From: JBGPHT01 sp041484525
GTDB lineage: Bacteria > Acidobacteriota > Terriglobia > Bryobacterales > Bryobacteraceae
Direction: 5' to 3'
Length of the DNA: 25,255 bases
Assembly (NCBI GenBank): GCA_041484525.1
Contig: JBGPHT010000108.1
Location: forward strand, 1-25,255
Shown here: positions 17,479 to 25,049 of the stretch, piece after piece
Layout of the letters: each line of letters begins with the position of its first letter
Position numbering within the stretch: the stretch's first letter is position 1
Position numbers and translations under genes: made by a program
The notes under the pieces: generated by a model
What the model saw: only the letters and a program-made list of their open reading frames with translations
What the model was told of the DNA's origin: nothing
The model's database searches: none

Positions 17479-18292
17479 AAAGGGAAGGGCATTTCGCACG
17501 CTGCACGAGCGTGACAGCGCATTCATCATTCCCAATCCGTGGGACGCGGGCACGGCGCGGCTACTGGCCGTCCTGGGCTTCGAAGCACTGGCGACGACCA
17601 GCGCCGGCTATGCTTTCTCGGCCGGGAAACGGGACAACACGATTGGTCGCGACGAGATGATGGTCCACGTGTCCACGATCGCGTCATCCACCGATCTGCC
17701 TGTCAGCGCCGATCTCGAGAATGGCTTTGGAGACGGCCCCGAAACCGTCGCGGAAACCATCCGGCTTGCGGCTGCTACGGGAGTTGTCGGCGGCTCCATC
17801 GAAGACATGTCCCGGCAGCCAGGCCATCCAGTTTATGAGCGCGAGCATGCGGCGGAGAGAATCCGGGCCGCGGCAGAAGCGGCGCGCGCGCTTCCCTTTG
17901 CATTCACGCTGACAGCCCGTGCGGAGAACTACCTGGTTGGGCGGCCCGATCTGAAAGACACGATCGAGCGGTTGCAGGCGTATCAGATGGCGGGCGCCGA
18001 TGTTCTCTATGCGCCGGGCCTCTCCAGCAAGGAAGACATCGCCGCCGTGGTCAGCTCCGTGGATCGCCCAGTGAACGTCGTGATGGGGCTGACAGGCGTG
18101 TCGCTGAGTCTGGCGTACCTCTCGGCGATCGGAGTGCGGCGCGTCAGCGTGGGCAGCACGCTCTCTCGCGCGGCCCTTGGCGCGTTTCTTCGCGCAGCAC
18201 GGGAGATGCGGGAGCACGGCACCTTCGCCTTCGCCGATGAGGCCGTGAGCTTTCGTGAAGTTAGCGCGATGTTCGGCGCGGTGGAGACTTAA
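17465..18292 (+). CDS. Isocitrate lyase / PEP mutase superfamily enzyme
   Basis: The 275-residue TIM-barrel protein carries the superfamily landmarks: IPNPWDAGTARLLAVLGFEALATTSAGYA, SADLENGFGD (Asp83/Glu85, metal region), GSIEDMS (111-117), FTLTARAENYL and GVRRVSVGSTL. The catalytic Cys loop of true isocitrate lyases (KKCGH) is not present, so it is more like the oxaloacetate hydrolase, dimethylmalate lyase or PEP-mutase-like groups. A C-C bond lyase acting on a 2-hydroxy- or oxo-acid is likely; the substrate is not readable. It is translated from within the NIPSNAP gene. Its stop shares the TTAA tetranucleotide with the convergent DinB gene. Confidence 0.85.
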   Translation: MTQAEKGRAFRTLHERDSAFIIPNPWDAGTARLLAVLGFEALATTSAGYAFSAGKRDNTIGRDEMMVHVSTIASSTDLPVSADLENGFGDGPETVAETIRLAAATGVVGGSIEDMSRQPGHPVYEREHAAERIRAAAEAARALPFAFTLTARAENYLVGRPDLKDTIERLQAYQMAGADVLYAPGLSSKEDIAAVVSSVDRPVNVVMGLTGVSLSLAYLSAIGVRRVSVGSTLSRAALGAFLRAAREMREHGTFAFADEAVSFREVSAMFGAVET

Positions 18293-18771
18293 GTTTTGCG
18301 CAAGCGCTTCAGCAATTGAATTTGTCCGGCGTGATAGAGGTCGTGCGCGGCGATGCCGCGGATCAGGGCGGCGCAGGTGAAGTGGCCGCGTCCGGTGAGG
18401 TCGTTCAGCTTGCCGGGATCGAAGGCGGCGACCGCGGCGCGGAGCTGGCGGTGTTCGCCGGCGAGCAGATCCAGGTCGTCGCGCCGTTGCGCCGGGCCGG
18501 ACGCCAAACGCGGAAACCAGTTCGAGCCTTTCAACGGGAACGATCCGCGCCTCATGCCGGTGAGCGAGCGGCGCACCACGTATTTCCAATAGGCGGCGTG
18601 CACCACGATTTCCAGGATGTTGTGCCGGGCGGGTGCGGGACGCCACAGAGCGTCCCCGGGAGTGAGCGTGCGGAGCGAGCCGCGCAGATTTGTGCCGTGC
18701 CAGGATTTGCGGTCGTAGGCCTCATCGAGAGCGGCGAGCAGCAGCGTGATGGCGGCGTCGGGCTTTGGCAT
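18289..18771 (-). CDS. DinB-like metal-binding four-helix protein
   Basis: The 160-residue product matches the DinB/YfiT-like fold: four helices with the spaced His triad expected for a metal site, His58 (EIVVHAAYWKY), His143 and His147 (AAHDLYHAGQIQLL). Members include thiol-dependent S-transferases and stress proteins; substrate unknown. I chose ATG 18771 (GGAA 7-10 nt upstream), although the frame is open to 19026, because the upstream part does not resemble the family and lies opposite the metalloprotease gene. It is convergent with the PEP-mutase-like gene, overlapping by 4 nt. Confidence 0.85.
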   Translation of the reverse strand: MPKPDAAITLLLAALDEAYDRKSWHGTNLRGSLRTLTPGDALWRPAPARHNILEIVVHAAYWKYVVRRSLTGMRRGSFPLKGSNWFPRLASGPAQRRDDLDLLAGEHRQLRAAVAAFDPGKLNDLTGRGHFTCAALIRGIAAHDLYHAGQIQLLKRLRKT

Positions 18772-18784
18772 AACATTTCCAATT

Positions 18785-18814
18785 TTGACAGGGACGGTGC
18801 GGAACCGGGAGAAT
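18785..18814 (+). promoter_or_regulatory. Putative promoter of the matrixin-like gene
   Basis: A perfect -35 TTGACA (18785-18790), 18-nt spacer and GAGAAT (18809-18814, 4 of 6) lie in the divergent gap. The expected transcription start falls at or within a base or two of the GTG at 18823, so the message may be leaderless. Confidence 0.45.
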
Positions 18815-18822
18815 GATCGCTG

Positions 18823-19386
18823 GTGACGAGAGTCCTCCTTCTGCTGCTTGTCGGGCTCGCGGCCGACGGCGCCACGCTGCGGTATTTTGTCGAGCCGTGC
18901 TCCCGGCCCGAAACCGGGTGCCGCACTGGCGACGTGGAGTTGGCGCAGTGGGCCATGGCGGCGTGGGAAGCAGGGTCGGCCGGAAAGCTGAAACTCGAGC
19001 GCACCACCGAACTGGAGAAGGCGCACATCCGACTATTCTGGGCGGGCGCGCGCGAAGGGCTCTACGGCGAGATGCGGCCGATTCGCGTGGAGGGAGTGCG
19101 CGGCGGCGAGGTGTACGTCGCGCCCACCGTGGTCCCCCCGAATGAGAAGGATGGTTTGTTGCGCGACGCCATCGTTTACCTGACGTGTCTGCACGAGACG
19201 GGGCACGCGCTCGGGCTGGACCACACGGCGAATTTCGCCGACATTATGTACAGTTTCCAATACGGCGGCGACATTTCGGAATACTTCGGGCGATACCGGC
19301 GGCAGCTTGCGTCGCGCGCCGATATCCCGAGGCACGCCGGGATGTCGGACTACGACCGGCGGCGGCTCGCCGGGATCTACCGCTGA
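18823..19386 (+). CDS. Matrixin-like secreted zinc metalloprotease
   Basis: The 187-residue product has a short signal peptide (RVLLLLLVGLAADGA) and one metzincin catalytic domain. The zinc-binding motif HETGHALGLDH sits at 124-134 with the catalytic Glu125, followed by the Met-turn region DIMYSFQ. The N-terminal LAQWAMAAWE and IRLFW strands are typical of Peptidase_M10-like folds. No propeptide Cys switch or accessory domain is visible. It should cleave proteins outside the cytoplasm. The GTG start is supported by the signal peptide directly after it and by the promoter spacing; no strong Shine-Dalgarno is present. Confidence 0.85.
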   Translation: MTRVLLLLLVGLAADGATLRYFVEPCSRPETGCRTGDVELAQWAMAAWEAGSAGKLKLERTTELEKAHIRLFWAGAREGLYGEMRPIRVEGVRGGEVYVAPTVVPPNEKDGLLRDAIVYLTCLHETGHALGLDHTANFADIMYSFQYGGDISEYFGRYRRQLASRADIPRHAGMSDYDRRRLAGIYR

Positions 19387-19400
19387 TTCCCGCGCCTGAC

Positions 19401-19406
19401 TATAAT
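19401..19406 (+). promoter_or_regulatory. Consensus -10 box, 7 nt before the ATG
   Basis: TATAAT lies at 19401-19406 and the ATG of the amidohydrolase begins at 19414. No clear -35 is seen at 16-18 nt. The spacing would place transcription start on or next to the ATG, consistent with a leaderless mRNA. Confidence 0.45.
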
Positions 19407-19413
19407 TGGCCTC

Positions 19414-20802
19414 ATGTTGATTCGACGATTGCGGGTAGCGCGCGCTGGAAAACCGGGGACAGGCAACGAAATTCCGAAACGGCCTCTACGGCATTTTCAG
19501 AGGCTGGGCGGCGCGGAATTTCGAAGCCTGTCCCCGTTTTTCCGGCTTGCGATCTCGCTGCTGGTCATGGCCGCTTCGGGCGCGGCGCAGCGTCCGGCGC
19601 GCGAGCCCGGGGCGGTCGTGTTGCTCAAGCCGGCGCGCGTTTTCGATGGCGAAGCGATGCACGAAGGCTGGGCGGTGCGGGTAAGCGGCGACCGCATCGA
19701 AGCGGCCGGTCCGGCGGCGAGCGTGGATGCGGCGGGCGCGAGGGTAGTGGAACTGCCCGGCCAGACACTGCTGCCGGGACTGGTCGAAGGGCACTCGCAC
19801 ATCCTGCTCCACGCCTACAACGAGACGCCGTGGAACGACCAGGTGGCGCATGAAGGACTGGCGCTGCGCGCGGCGCGAGCCGTGAATCACCTGCGCGCGA
19901 CGCTACTGGCGGGCTTCACCACGGTGCGCGATTTGGGAACCGAGGGCGCAGCTTACGCCGATGTCGAATTGAAGCAGGCGGTGAGCCAGGGGATCATTCC
20001 CGGGCCGCGCGTGCTGGCTTCGACGCGCGCCATCGTGGCCACGGGAAGTTACGCGCCGAAGGGATTCGCTCTCGAGTGGCGCGTGCCGCAGGGCGCGGAG
20101 GAAGCAGACGGCGTGGACAGCCTGACGCGCGTGGTGCGCGACCAGATCGGGCACGGCGCCGACTGGATCAAGCTCTACGGCGACTATCGCTGGGGGCCGC
20201 TGCCCGGGGCGCACCCGACGTTTTCGCTGGACGAGATGAAACTGGCGGTGGAGACGGCGAAGAATGCGGGCGTGCCGGTGTCGGTCCACACGAGCACGCC
20301 CGAGGGCATGCGGCGCGCGATTCTGGCGGGGGCGGAGACCATCGAGCACGGCGACGGAGGAACTCCTGAGATCTTCAAACTGATGGCCGAGCATCACGTG
20401 GCGTTGTGTCCGACGCTGGCGGCGGGTGACGCCACGTCGCAATACGCAGGCTGGCGCAGGGGGCAGCAGCCGGAGCCGCAAGGCATCGCGCGCAAGCGGG
20501 CCAGCTTCAAAGCAGCATTGGACGCGGGCGTCACGATTCTGAGCGGCAGCGATGTGGGCGTGTTCCCGCACGGCGAAAACGCGCGCGAAATCGAATTGAT
20601 GGTCGACTACGGGATGCCGGCGCCGGATGCGCTGAAGGCGGCGACGTCGGTGGCGGGACGCGTGCTACACATGAACATCGGGATGGTGAAGCCGGGAATG
20701 TGGGCGGACCTCATCGCGGTGGATGGCGACCCGACGAAGGAGATTTCGTCGCTACGGCGCGTGAAATTTGTGATGAAGGGCGGAGCGGTGGCGAAAGAAT
20801 GA
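19414..20802 (+). CDS. Exported metal-dependent amidohydrolase (COG1228, imidazolonepropionase-like)
   Basis: Landmarks of the family are intact: LLPGLVEGHSHILLH with the metal pair His127/His129, TTVRDLGTEG, WIKLYGDYRWG with the probable carbamylated Lys253, VSVHTSTPEGMRRAILAGAETIEHGDG with two further His ligands, and ILSGSDVGVFPHG with the catalytic Asp. It ends in the usual small beta-sandwich (GMWADLIAVDGDPTKEI). Related enzymes are exported prolidase-like or imidazolonepropionase-like hydrolases. The hydrophobic signal segment FRLAISLLVMAASGAAQ is preceded by about 44 residues, of which codons 12-44 are encoded by a foldback repeat; the original signal peptide probably joined MLIRRLRVAR directly to LAISLLVM. 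Export efficiency of this product is therefore doubtful. ATG 19414 is favoured by the -10 box. Confidence 0.87.
   Translation: MLIRRLRVARAGKPGTGNEIPKRPLRHFQRLGGAEFRSLSPFFRLAISLLVMAASGAAQRPAREPGAVVLLKPARVFDGEAMHEGWAVRVSGDRIEAAGPAASVDAAGARVVELPGQTLLPGLVEGHSHILLHAYNETPWNDQVAHEGLALRAARAVNHLRATLLAGFTTVRDLGTEGAAYADVELKQAVSQGIIPGPRVLASTRAIVATGSYAPKGFALEWRVPQGAEEADGVDSLTRVVRDQIGHGADWIKLYGDYRWGPLPGAHPTFSLDEMKLAVETAKNAGVPVSVHTSTPEGMRRAILAGAETIEHGDGGTPEIFKLMAEHHVALCPTLAAGDATSQYAGWRRGQQPEPQGIARKRASFKAALDAGVTILSGSDVGVFPHGENAREIELMVDYGMPAPDALKAATSVAGRVLHMNIGMVKPGMWADLIAVDGDPTKEISSLRRVKFVMKGGAVAKE
19447..19543. repeat. 97-bp foldback (MITE/REP-like) element within a coding region
   Basis: Two 30-nt arms (19447-19476 and 19514-19543) are inverted copies matching at 27 of 30 positions, with a core of GGGGACAGGC / GCCTGTCCCC. 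The loop holds a smaller stem, GCCTCT (19482-19487) with AGAGGC (19499-19504). It lies between the start codon and the hydrophobic signal core of the amidohydrolase. No transposase is nearby, so any mobilisation would be in trans. Confidence 0.8.
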
Positions 20803-20952
20803 GGAACAAACCTCGTTGTCGATGGTCAACACCAGCGCGCTAACAATCACTCAACGAACGTCGCATCCAAAGGCAATGTACTAGCGTAGGGGTACGCCCG
20901 ATTGGTAAGAAGTCCTCTTCGAGTTTACGATCGATAATACTCAGGAGGATAA

Positions 20953-21927
20953 GTGAAGCGCCTAATAGCCTGCAATTCGGGGTGCAGCCGTTGGCCTGTC
21001 ACCGCAGCCGCAGTCGTGACGCTGCTCGTTGGAGCGGTTGCTCCCGCACACTCGCAAACCGGCCTCGGGCTGCGTGGCGAGTACTTCAATACCGTCGACC
21101 TGACTGGTCCCGTCGAGGTCATGCGTACCGATACCACGATCGACTTCGCGTGGAACGGCGCGCCCACTCACGGCGTGGACGGCGATACGTTCTCGGTGCG
21201 ATGGACCGGGCAAGTACTGTCTCCCACAACCGCCGCCTACACGTTCTCCACCGTTTCGAACGACGGCGTTCGCCTCTGGGTTAACGGCACGAAGGCGATC
21301 GACAATTGGATGGCTCATTCGTCGACGACGAATCATAGCGCGGCGATTCCGCTGGTTGCGGGGCAGAAGTACGACGTCAAGATGGAGTTCTTCGACCGCT
21401 CCGGCAGTGCCACCGCCAAGCTGCTGTGGAATGCTCCAGGCCAGGCGGCGGTCGTGATTCCGCAGAGCCAGCTCTTTCCGCCGTCCACGACGTTCCTCAG
21501 CGATTTGACGTGGACGTCGGCGGTGAACAGCGATGGCCCGGTGGGACGCGACCGAAGCAACGGCGGCACGGCGGATGGCGACGGACACACGCTCACGATC
21601 AACGGCGTCAAGTTCGCTAAGGGCCTGGGCGTGCGTGCCGCGAGCGACGTTCGCTACAGCCTGGCGGGGCACTACGACGTTTTCACGGCGTCGATCGGGA
21701 TCGACGACGAGATCTCGAGCAGCCAGGGCTCGGCGGTCTTTCAGGTGTGGCTCGACGGCGTGAAGGCCTACCAGAGCGAAACTCTGCGCGGATACAATTC
21801 GGCGCGATTCGTACGCCTGATCGTCACCGGAAAGAACGAGCTGCGCCTGGTGGCGATGACCGGAGGCGATAGCGGCAGCACGGATCACGGCGACTGGGCG
21901 ACGCACAGCTTGCGCATGGCGGTGTGA
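20953..21927 (+). CDS. Exported PA14 + NPCBM protein (probably N-terminal part of the DUF1800 gene)
   Basis: A GTG start has a strong AGGAGG at 20943-20948. The signal peptide (to about residue 34, cleavage after AHS) precedes a PA14 domain (about 38-175: GLRGEYFNTVDLTGP, FSVRWTGQVLSPTTAAYTFSTVSNDGVRLWVNG, KMEFFDRSGSATAKLLW) and a complete NPCBM carbohydrate-binding domain (about 180-322: KGLGVRAASDVRYSL, ASIGIDDE, VFQVWLDGVKAY, ELRLVAMTGGD, HGDWA). Both domains bind glycans in characterised members. The product ends at TGA 21925 directly after the NPCBM domain, and another NPCBM sequence begins at once in a different frame; one missing G near 21922 would fuse them. I therefore think this and the next two entries are one gene. 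Confidence 0.8.
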   Translation: MKRLIACNSGCSRWPVTAAAVVTLLVGAVAPAHSQTGLGLRGEYFNTVDLTGPVEVMRTDTTIDFAWNGAPTHGVDGDTFSVRWTGQVLSPTTAAYTFSTVSNDGVRLWVNGTKAIDNWMAHSSTTNHSAAIPLVAGQKYDVKMEFFDRSGSATAKLLWNAPGQAAVVIPQSQLFPPSTTFLSDLTWTSAVNSDGPVGRDRSNGGTADGDGHTLTINGVKFAKGLGVRAASDVRYSLAGHYDVFTASIGIDDEISSSQGSAVFQVWLDGVKAYQSETLRGYNSARFVRLIVTGKNELRLVAMTGGDSGSTDHGDWATHSLRMAV

Positions 21928-23294
21928 CGCTCGACCCCTTCCTGAGCGATCTGGACTGGACCCACGCAACGAATGGCTGGGGGCCGGTAGAGCGCGACAA
22001 GAGCAACGGGGAACAGGCGGCGGGCGACTGGGTTCCGCAGTCGATCGACGGGATGAAGTTCTCGAAGGGACTCGGCGTGCATGCGGCGAGCGATGTCCGG
22101 TTCCGGTTGAATGGTCGGTACGCGACGTTCGTTTCGTGGATCGGGATCGATGACGAGGTCGCCGCCGTCAACCTGGGCGGCACCAGTCCGCGGTCGAACG
22201 AAGCTTCCGCCGCGCCCGTGGGGCCGGCCGCTCCACCTCCCGCGGGATTGGTCTCCGCGTCGCGCTTGCTGCGCCAATCGACTTGGGGTCCCACGCCGGC
22301 GCTGGTGGACCACGTGATCCAGGTGGGCACGAGCGCGTTCCTCGACGAGCAGTTCGCGGCGACTCCGTCCGACTACCCTGACACGCTCAAGACCGATGGA
22401 TCGCTCGAACCCTTGCAGGAGCGTTTCTTCCAGAATGCGCTCACGGGGCCGGACCAACTTCGCCAGCGAGTGGCCTTCGCACTCAGCCAGATCTTCGTAG
22501 TGTCAGGCGTGAAGGTAAGCGATCCGCGCGCCATGGTGCCGTATCAGAAGATGCTGCTCAACGGCGCCTTCGGCAACTACTACGACATGCTCCGCAACGT
22601 CACCCTGAGCGCCGCCATGGGCGAGTTTCTCGACATGGTGAACAACAAGAAGGCCGACACCGTCAAGGGACTTTCGCCCAACGAGAATTATGCGCGCGAA
22701 GTGCTGCAACTCTTCAGCCTCGGCCTGGTGATGCTGGGACCGGACGGAGTGCCTGTTCCGAGCGCTGCCAACACTACGCCGACCTACGACCAATCGACCG
22801 TCGCCGACCTGGCCCGCGTCTTCACCGGCTGGACTTATGGCGACAGCAAGGCGGGACAGCCCACCGCGCAGAACCCGGCCTTCTACGACGGGCCGATGGA
22901 GCCGGTGGAGAAATTCCACGATGCCGGCGGCAAGACCGTGCTGGGCATGCCGATCGCCCCCAACCTGACCACGACGCAGGATCTGGATGCCGCGCTCAAC
23001 ATCATCTTCCAACACCAGAACGTGGGACCGTTCATTTCGAAGCAACTGATCCAGCATCTGGTGACCAGCAACCCGAGCACTGCATACGTGCAGCGCGTGG
23101 CGGCGGTTTTCGCCAACAACGGCGCCGGCGTGCGCGGCGATCTCAAGGCGGTGGTGAAGACCATCCTGCTCGATCCGGAAGCGGCGTTGGGACAGCCCAA
23201 CTCGGGACACCTGCAGGAGCCCGCGCTTTTCCTGGCTTCCATACTGCGCGTGCTGAATGCCAGCGTGGTCGACCAATCCGTTCGTCTCCGATAA
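21924..23294 (+). CDS. Partial NPCBM + DUF1800 protein, frameshifted at its 3' end
   Basis: The frame opens at GTG 21924 (overlapping the previous TGA) with the first half of an NPCBM domain (FLSDLDWTHATNGWGPVERD, KGLGVHAASDVRFRL, SWIGIDDEVAA), which stops before its second half. A Pro/Ala linker leads into DUF1800 (from ASRLLRQSTWGPT through LRQRVAFALSQIFV, NENYAREVLQLFSLGL, DLARVFTGWTY, VGPFISKQLIQHLVTSNPS and VVKTILLDPEA). There is no signal peptide, as expected if it continues the upstream reading frame. At NASVVD the family sequence jumps to another frame (NPFVSDKSEE); removal of one C at 23273-23274 restores it. DUF1800 proteins are exported, of unknown activity, and usually paired with DUF1501 as here. 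Confidence 0.82.
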   Translation: MTLDPFLSDLDWTHATNGWGPVERDKSNGEQAAGDWVPQSIDGMKFSKGLGVHAASDVRFRLNGRYATFVSWIGIDDEVAAVNLGGTSPRSNEASAAPVGPAAPPPAGLVSASRLLRQSTWGPTPALVDHVIQVGTSAFLDEQFAATPSDYPDTLKTDGSLEPLQERFFQNALTGPDQLRQRVAFALSQIFVVSGVKVSDPRAMVPYQKMLLNGAFGNYYDMLRNVTLSAAMGEFLDMVNNKKADTVKGLSPNENYAREVLQLFSLGLVMLGPDGVPVPSAANTTPTYDQSTVADLARVFTGWTYGDSKAGQPTAQNPAFYDGPMEPVEKFHDAGGKTVLGMPIAPNLTTTQDLDAALNIIFQHQNVGPFISKQLIQHLVTSNPSTAYVQRVAAVFANNGAGVRGDLKAVVKTILLDPEAALGQPNSGHLQEPALFLASILRVLNASVVDQSVRLR

Positions 23295-23682
23295 GTCCGA
23301 AGAGATGGCCCAGCGGATCTTCTACGCGCCTTCGGTGTTCAACTACTTCTCGCCCGGCTTCCGCGCCGGAACGCAATTGGGTCCGGAGTTCCAGATCTTC
23401 ACCACGGCCACATCGCTGATCCGGATCAACTTCGTATCGACGCTGCTGCAGGGCGGCTTCGGCTCGGACGTGACGCTCGATCTTACGCCGTACCTGGGCG
23501 ACCTGCCGAATACGGGCGCGATGGTGGACCGCGTGAACATGAACCTCATGGGGGGGCTGATGTCGCAGTCGATGCGGGACAGCATTCTGGCGGCTGTCGC
23601 CAAGGCTCCGGCCAATTCGGAAAAAGTGCTGACCGCCGTTTATCTGACGGCCACGGCCTCGCAGTACCAGGTAGAGAATTAG
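23257..23682 (+). CDS. C-terminal part of the DUF1800 protein in shifted frame
   Basis: From about 23275 the family sequence continues in this frame: NPFVSDKSEEMAQRIFYAPSVFNYFSPGF, a region rich in Leu/Val, and the typical DUF1800 end VYLTATASQYQVEN. The first few codons from 23257 are out-of-frame sequence belonging to the previous entry. It has no Shine-Dalgarno of its own and would not be made as a separate functional protein. It ends 16 nt before the second of the two DUF1501 start codons. Confidence 0.75.
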   Translation: MPAWSTNPFVSDKSEEMAQRIFYAPSVFNYFSPGFRAGTQLGPEFQIFTTATSLIRINFVSTLLQGGFGSDVTLDLTPYLGDLPNTGAMVDRVNMNLMGGLMSQSMRDSILAAVAKAPANSEKVLTAVYLTATASQYQVEN

Positions 23683-23698
23683 CCACAAGGAGACGATG

Positions 23699-24499
23699 AT
23701 GAGATCGCGAAGAGAATTCCTCAAGACGTGCTGTGCCTGCGGAGCCGCCGGCGCCGCTTTGCGCCTGACGCGATTCGGTCTGATCGCGGCCAACGCGCAG
23801 AGTTCCCCCGGCTACAAGGCGCTGGTTTGCGTGTACCTGGGCGGCGGCAACGACGGCAACAACCTGGTGGTGCCGCTGAGCACCGCGGATTACCAGGCGT
23901 ATGCGACCGGCCGCAATGTGCTGGCGCTGGCGGCGGGTTCGCTGCTGCCGATCCCGGTTACCGGCGCTCCCAGCGGCTACGGGCTGCATCCGCGGATGGT
24001 TCAAACGAAGAGTCTTTATGACCAGAAAAAGGCGGCACTGGTCTTCAACGTGGGGACGCTGGTCCGGCCCACCACGCGGGCGCAGTACCGGGCCGGCGGG
24101 AATCCGGTGCCGAAGAATCTGTTCTCGCACTCCGACCAGACCAACCAGTGGCAGACATCCAATACGGCGGGCACGGGCGGAGCGGGATGGGGCGGGCGTG
24201 TGATCGACCTGATGCAGTCGCTGAATACCACGACGTTTCCGCCGGGCGTTTCCGTGGCGGGGGCGAGCGCGATGCTCAACGGCGTGCAGACGCATGCGAT
24301 CAGCGTCAGCCCGGGCTCGCGCTTCGGGTTGGATTCATTCGGCAGCGGGGCGGGCGACCAGGCGCGGCAACTGGCCATGCAACAGATCCTGACGTTCGAC
24401 ACCGGCGTATCGCCGATCGCGTCGGCGAGCGGCGTCACCACGAGCGCGCTCAAGACGGCGCAGGACGTGAACGCGGCGCTCAGCGGGCGCCGGCGCTGA
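23699..24499 (+). CDS. DUF1501 protein, N-terminal part with Tat signal, frameshifted
   Basis: I prefer ATG 23699 over 23696 because AAGGAG (23687-23692) is then 6 nt away. The N-terminus has a clear twin-arginine signal (SRREFLK, then CGAAGAALRLTRFGLIAANA), so the protein should be exported folded. The family start of the mature domain is present: ALVCVYLGGGNDGNNLVVPL, GLHPRM, KAALVFNVGTLV and FSHSDQTNQWQT. The frame ends at TGA 24497 after NAALSGRRR; adding one G at 24485-24487 gives NAALSGAPALTTVFPNS and restores the rest. DUF1501 proteins are sulfatase-like-fold exported proteins that pair with DUF1800; the activity is not established. Confidence 0.85.
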   Translation: MRSRREFLKTCCACGAAGAALRLTRFGLIAANAQSSPGYKALVCVYLGGGNDGNNLVVPLSTADYQAYATGRNVLALAAGSLLPIPVTGAPSGYGLHPRMVQTKSLYDQKKAALVFNVGTLVRPTTRAQYRAGGNPVPKNLFSHSDQTNQWQTSNTAGTGGAGWGGRVIDLMQSLNTTTFPPGVSVAGASAMLNGVQTHAISVSPGSRFGLDSFGSGAGDQARQLAMQQILTFDTGVSPIASASGVTTSALKTAQDVNAALSGRRR

Positions 24500-25041
24500 C
24501 GACGGTTTTCCCCAACAGCGGGCTGGGGCAGCAATTGAAACAGGTGTCCAGCATCATCCAGGTGCGCGCGGCGCTGGGCATGAACCGGCAGATTTTCTTC
24601 TGCAGCATGGGCGGCTACGACAACCACACGGACCTGCTGCCCAGCCAGGACGGGCTCTTCTCCCAACTCGATCCGGCGCTGGCGGCGTTCTATGCGGCGA
24701 CGCAGGAGTTGGGCGTGGACCAATCGGTCACGACTTTCACGGAGTCGGAATTCGGCCGCACTTTCCAGCCGAGCACAGGACAGGGCTCGGACCATGCATG
24801 GGGCAGCCATCACATCGCGATCGGCGGCGCGGTGAAAGGCGGCGACGCGTACGGCACGTTCCCGACGCTGAGCATTGGCGGTCCGGACGATACGGATAAT
24901 CGCGGGGTGTGGATTCCGACGACCTCGCTCGAACAGTACGCGGCGACGCTGGCGTCTTGGTTCGGCGTGAGTAGTGCGGCGCTGCCGACGGTGTTTACTA
25001 ATCTGGCGAATTTTAATAGTCCAACGCTGGGATTTATGTAG
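24487..25041 (+). CDS. DUF1501 protein, C-terminal part in shifted frame
   Basis: About 184 residues continue the previous entry after the frameshift: LGQQLKQVSSIIQVRAALGMNRQIFFCSMGGYDNHTDL, then TESEFGRTFQPSTGQGSDHAWGSHHIAIGGAVKGG, the most conserved DUF1501 block with possible metal ligands (TESEFGR, Asp/His of GSDHAWGSHH), and the C-terminal ASWFGVS and TNLANF. It has no own start signal and is not expected to be translated independently. If the frameshift is a sequence error, 23699-25041 is one normal gene of about 447 residues. Confidence 0.82.
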   Translation, partial: APALTTVFPNSGLGQQLKQVSSIIQVRAALGMNRQIFFCSMGGYDNHTDLLPSQDGLFSQLDPALAAFYAATQELGVDQSVTTFTESEFGRTFQPSTGQGSDHAWGSHHIAIGGAVKGGDAYGTFPTLSIGGPDDTDNRGVWIPTTSLEQYAATLASWFGVSSAALPTVFTNLANFNSPTLGFM

Positions 25042-25049
25042 CGGCGGCC

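Noticed and set aside
17465..18292. True isocitrate lyase (glyoxylate shunt)
   Set aside because: At 275 residues it is too short and lacks the KKCGH catalytic loop.
20933..20938. GATAAT as -10 of the PA14 gene
   Set aside because: No acceptable -35 at 16-18 nt and the gene has a strong Shine-Dalgarno; the true promoter in 20803-20952 could not be chosen.
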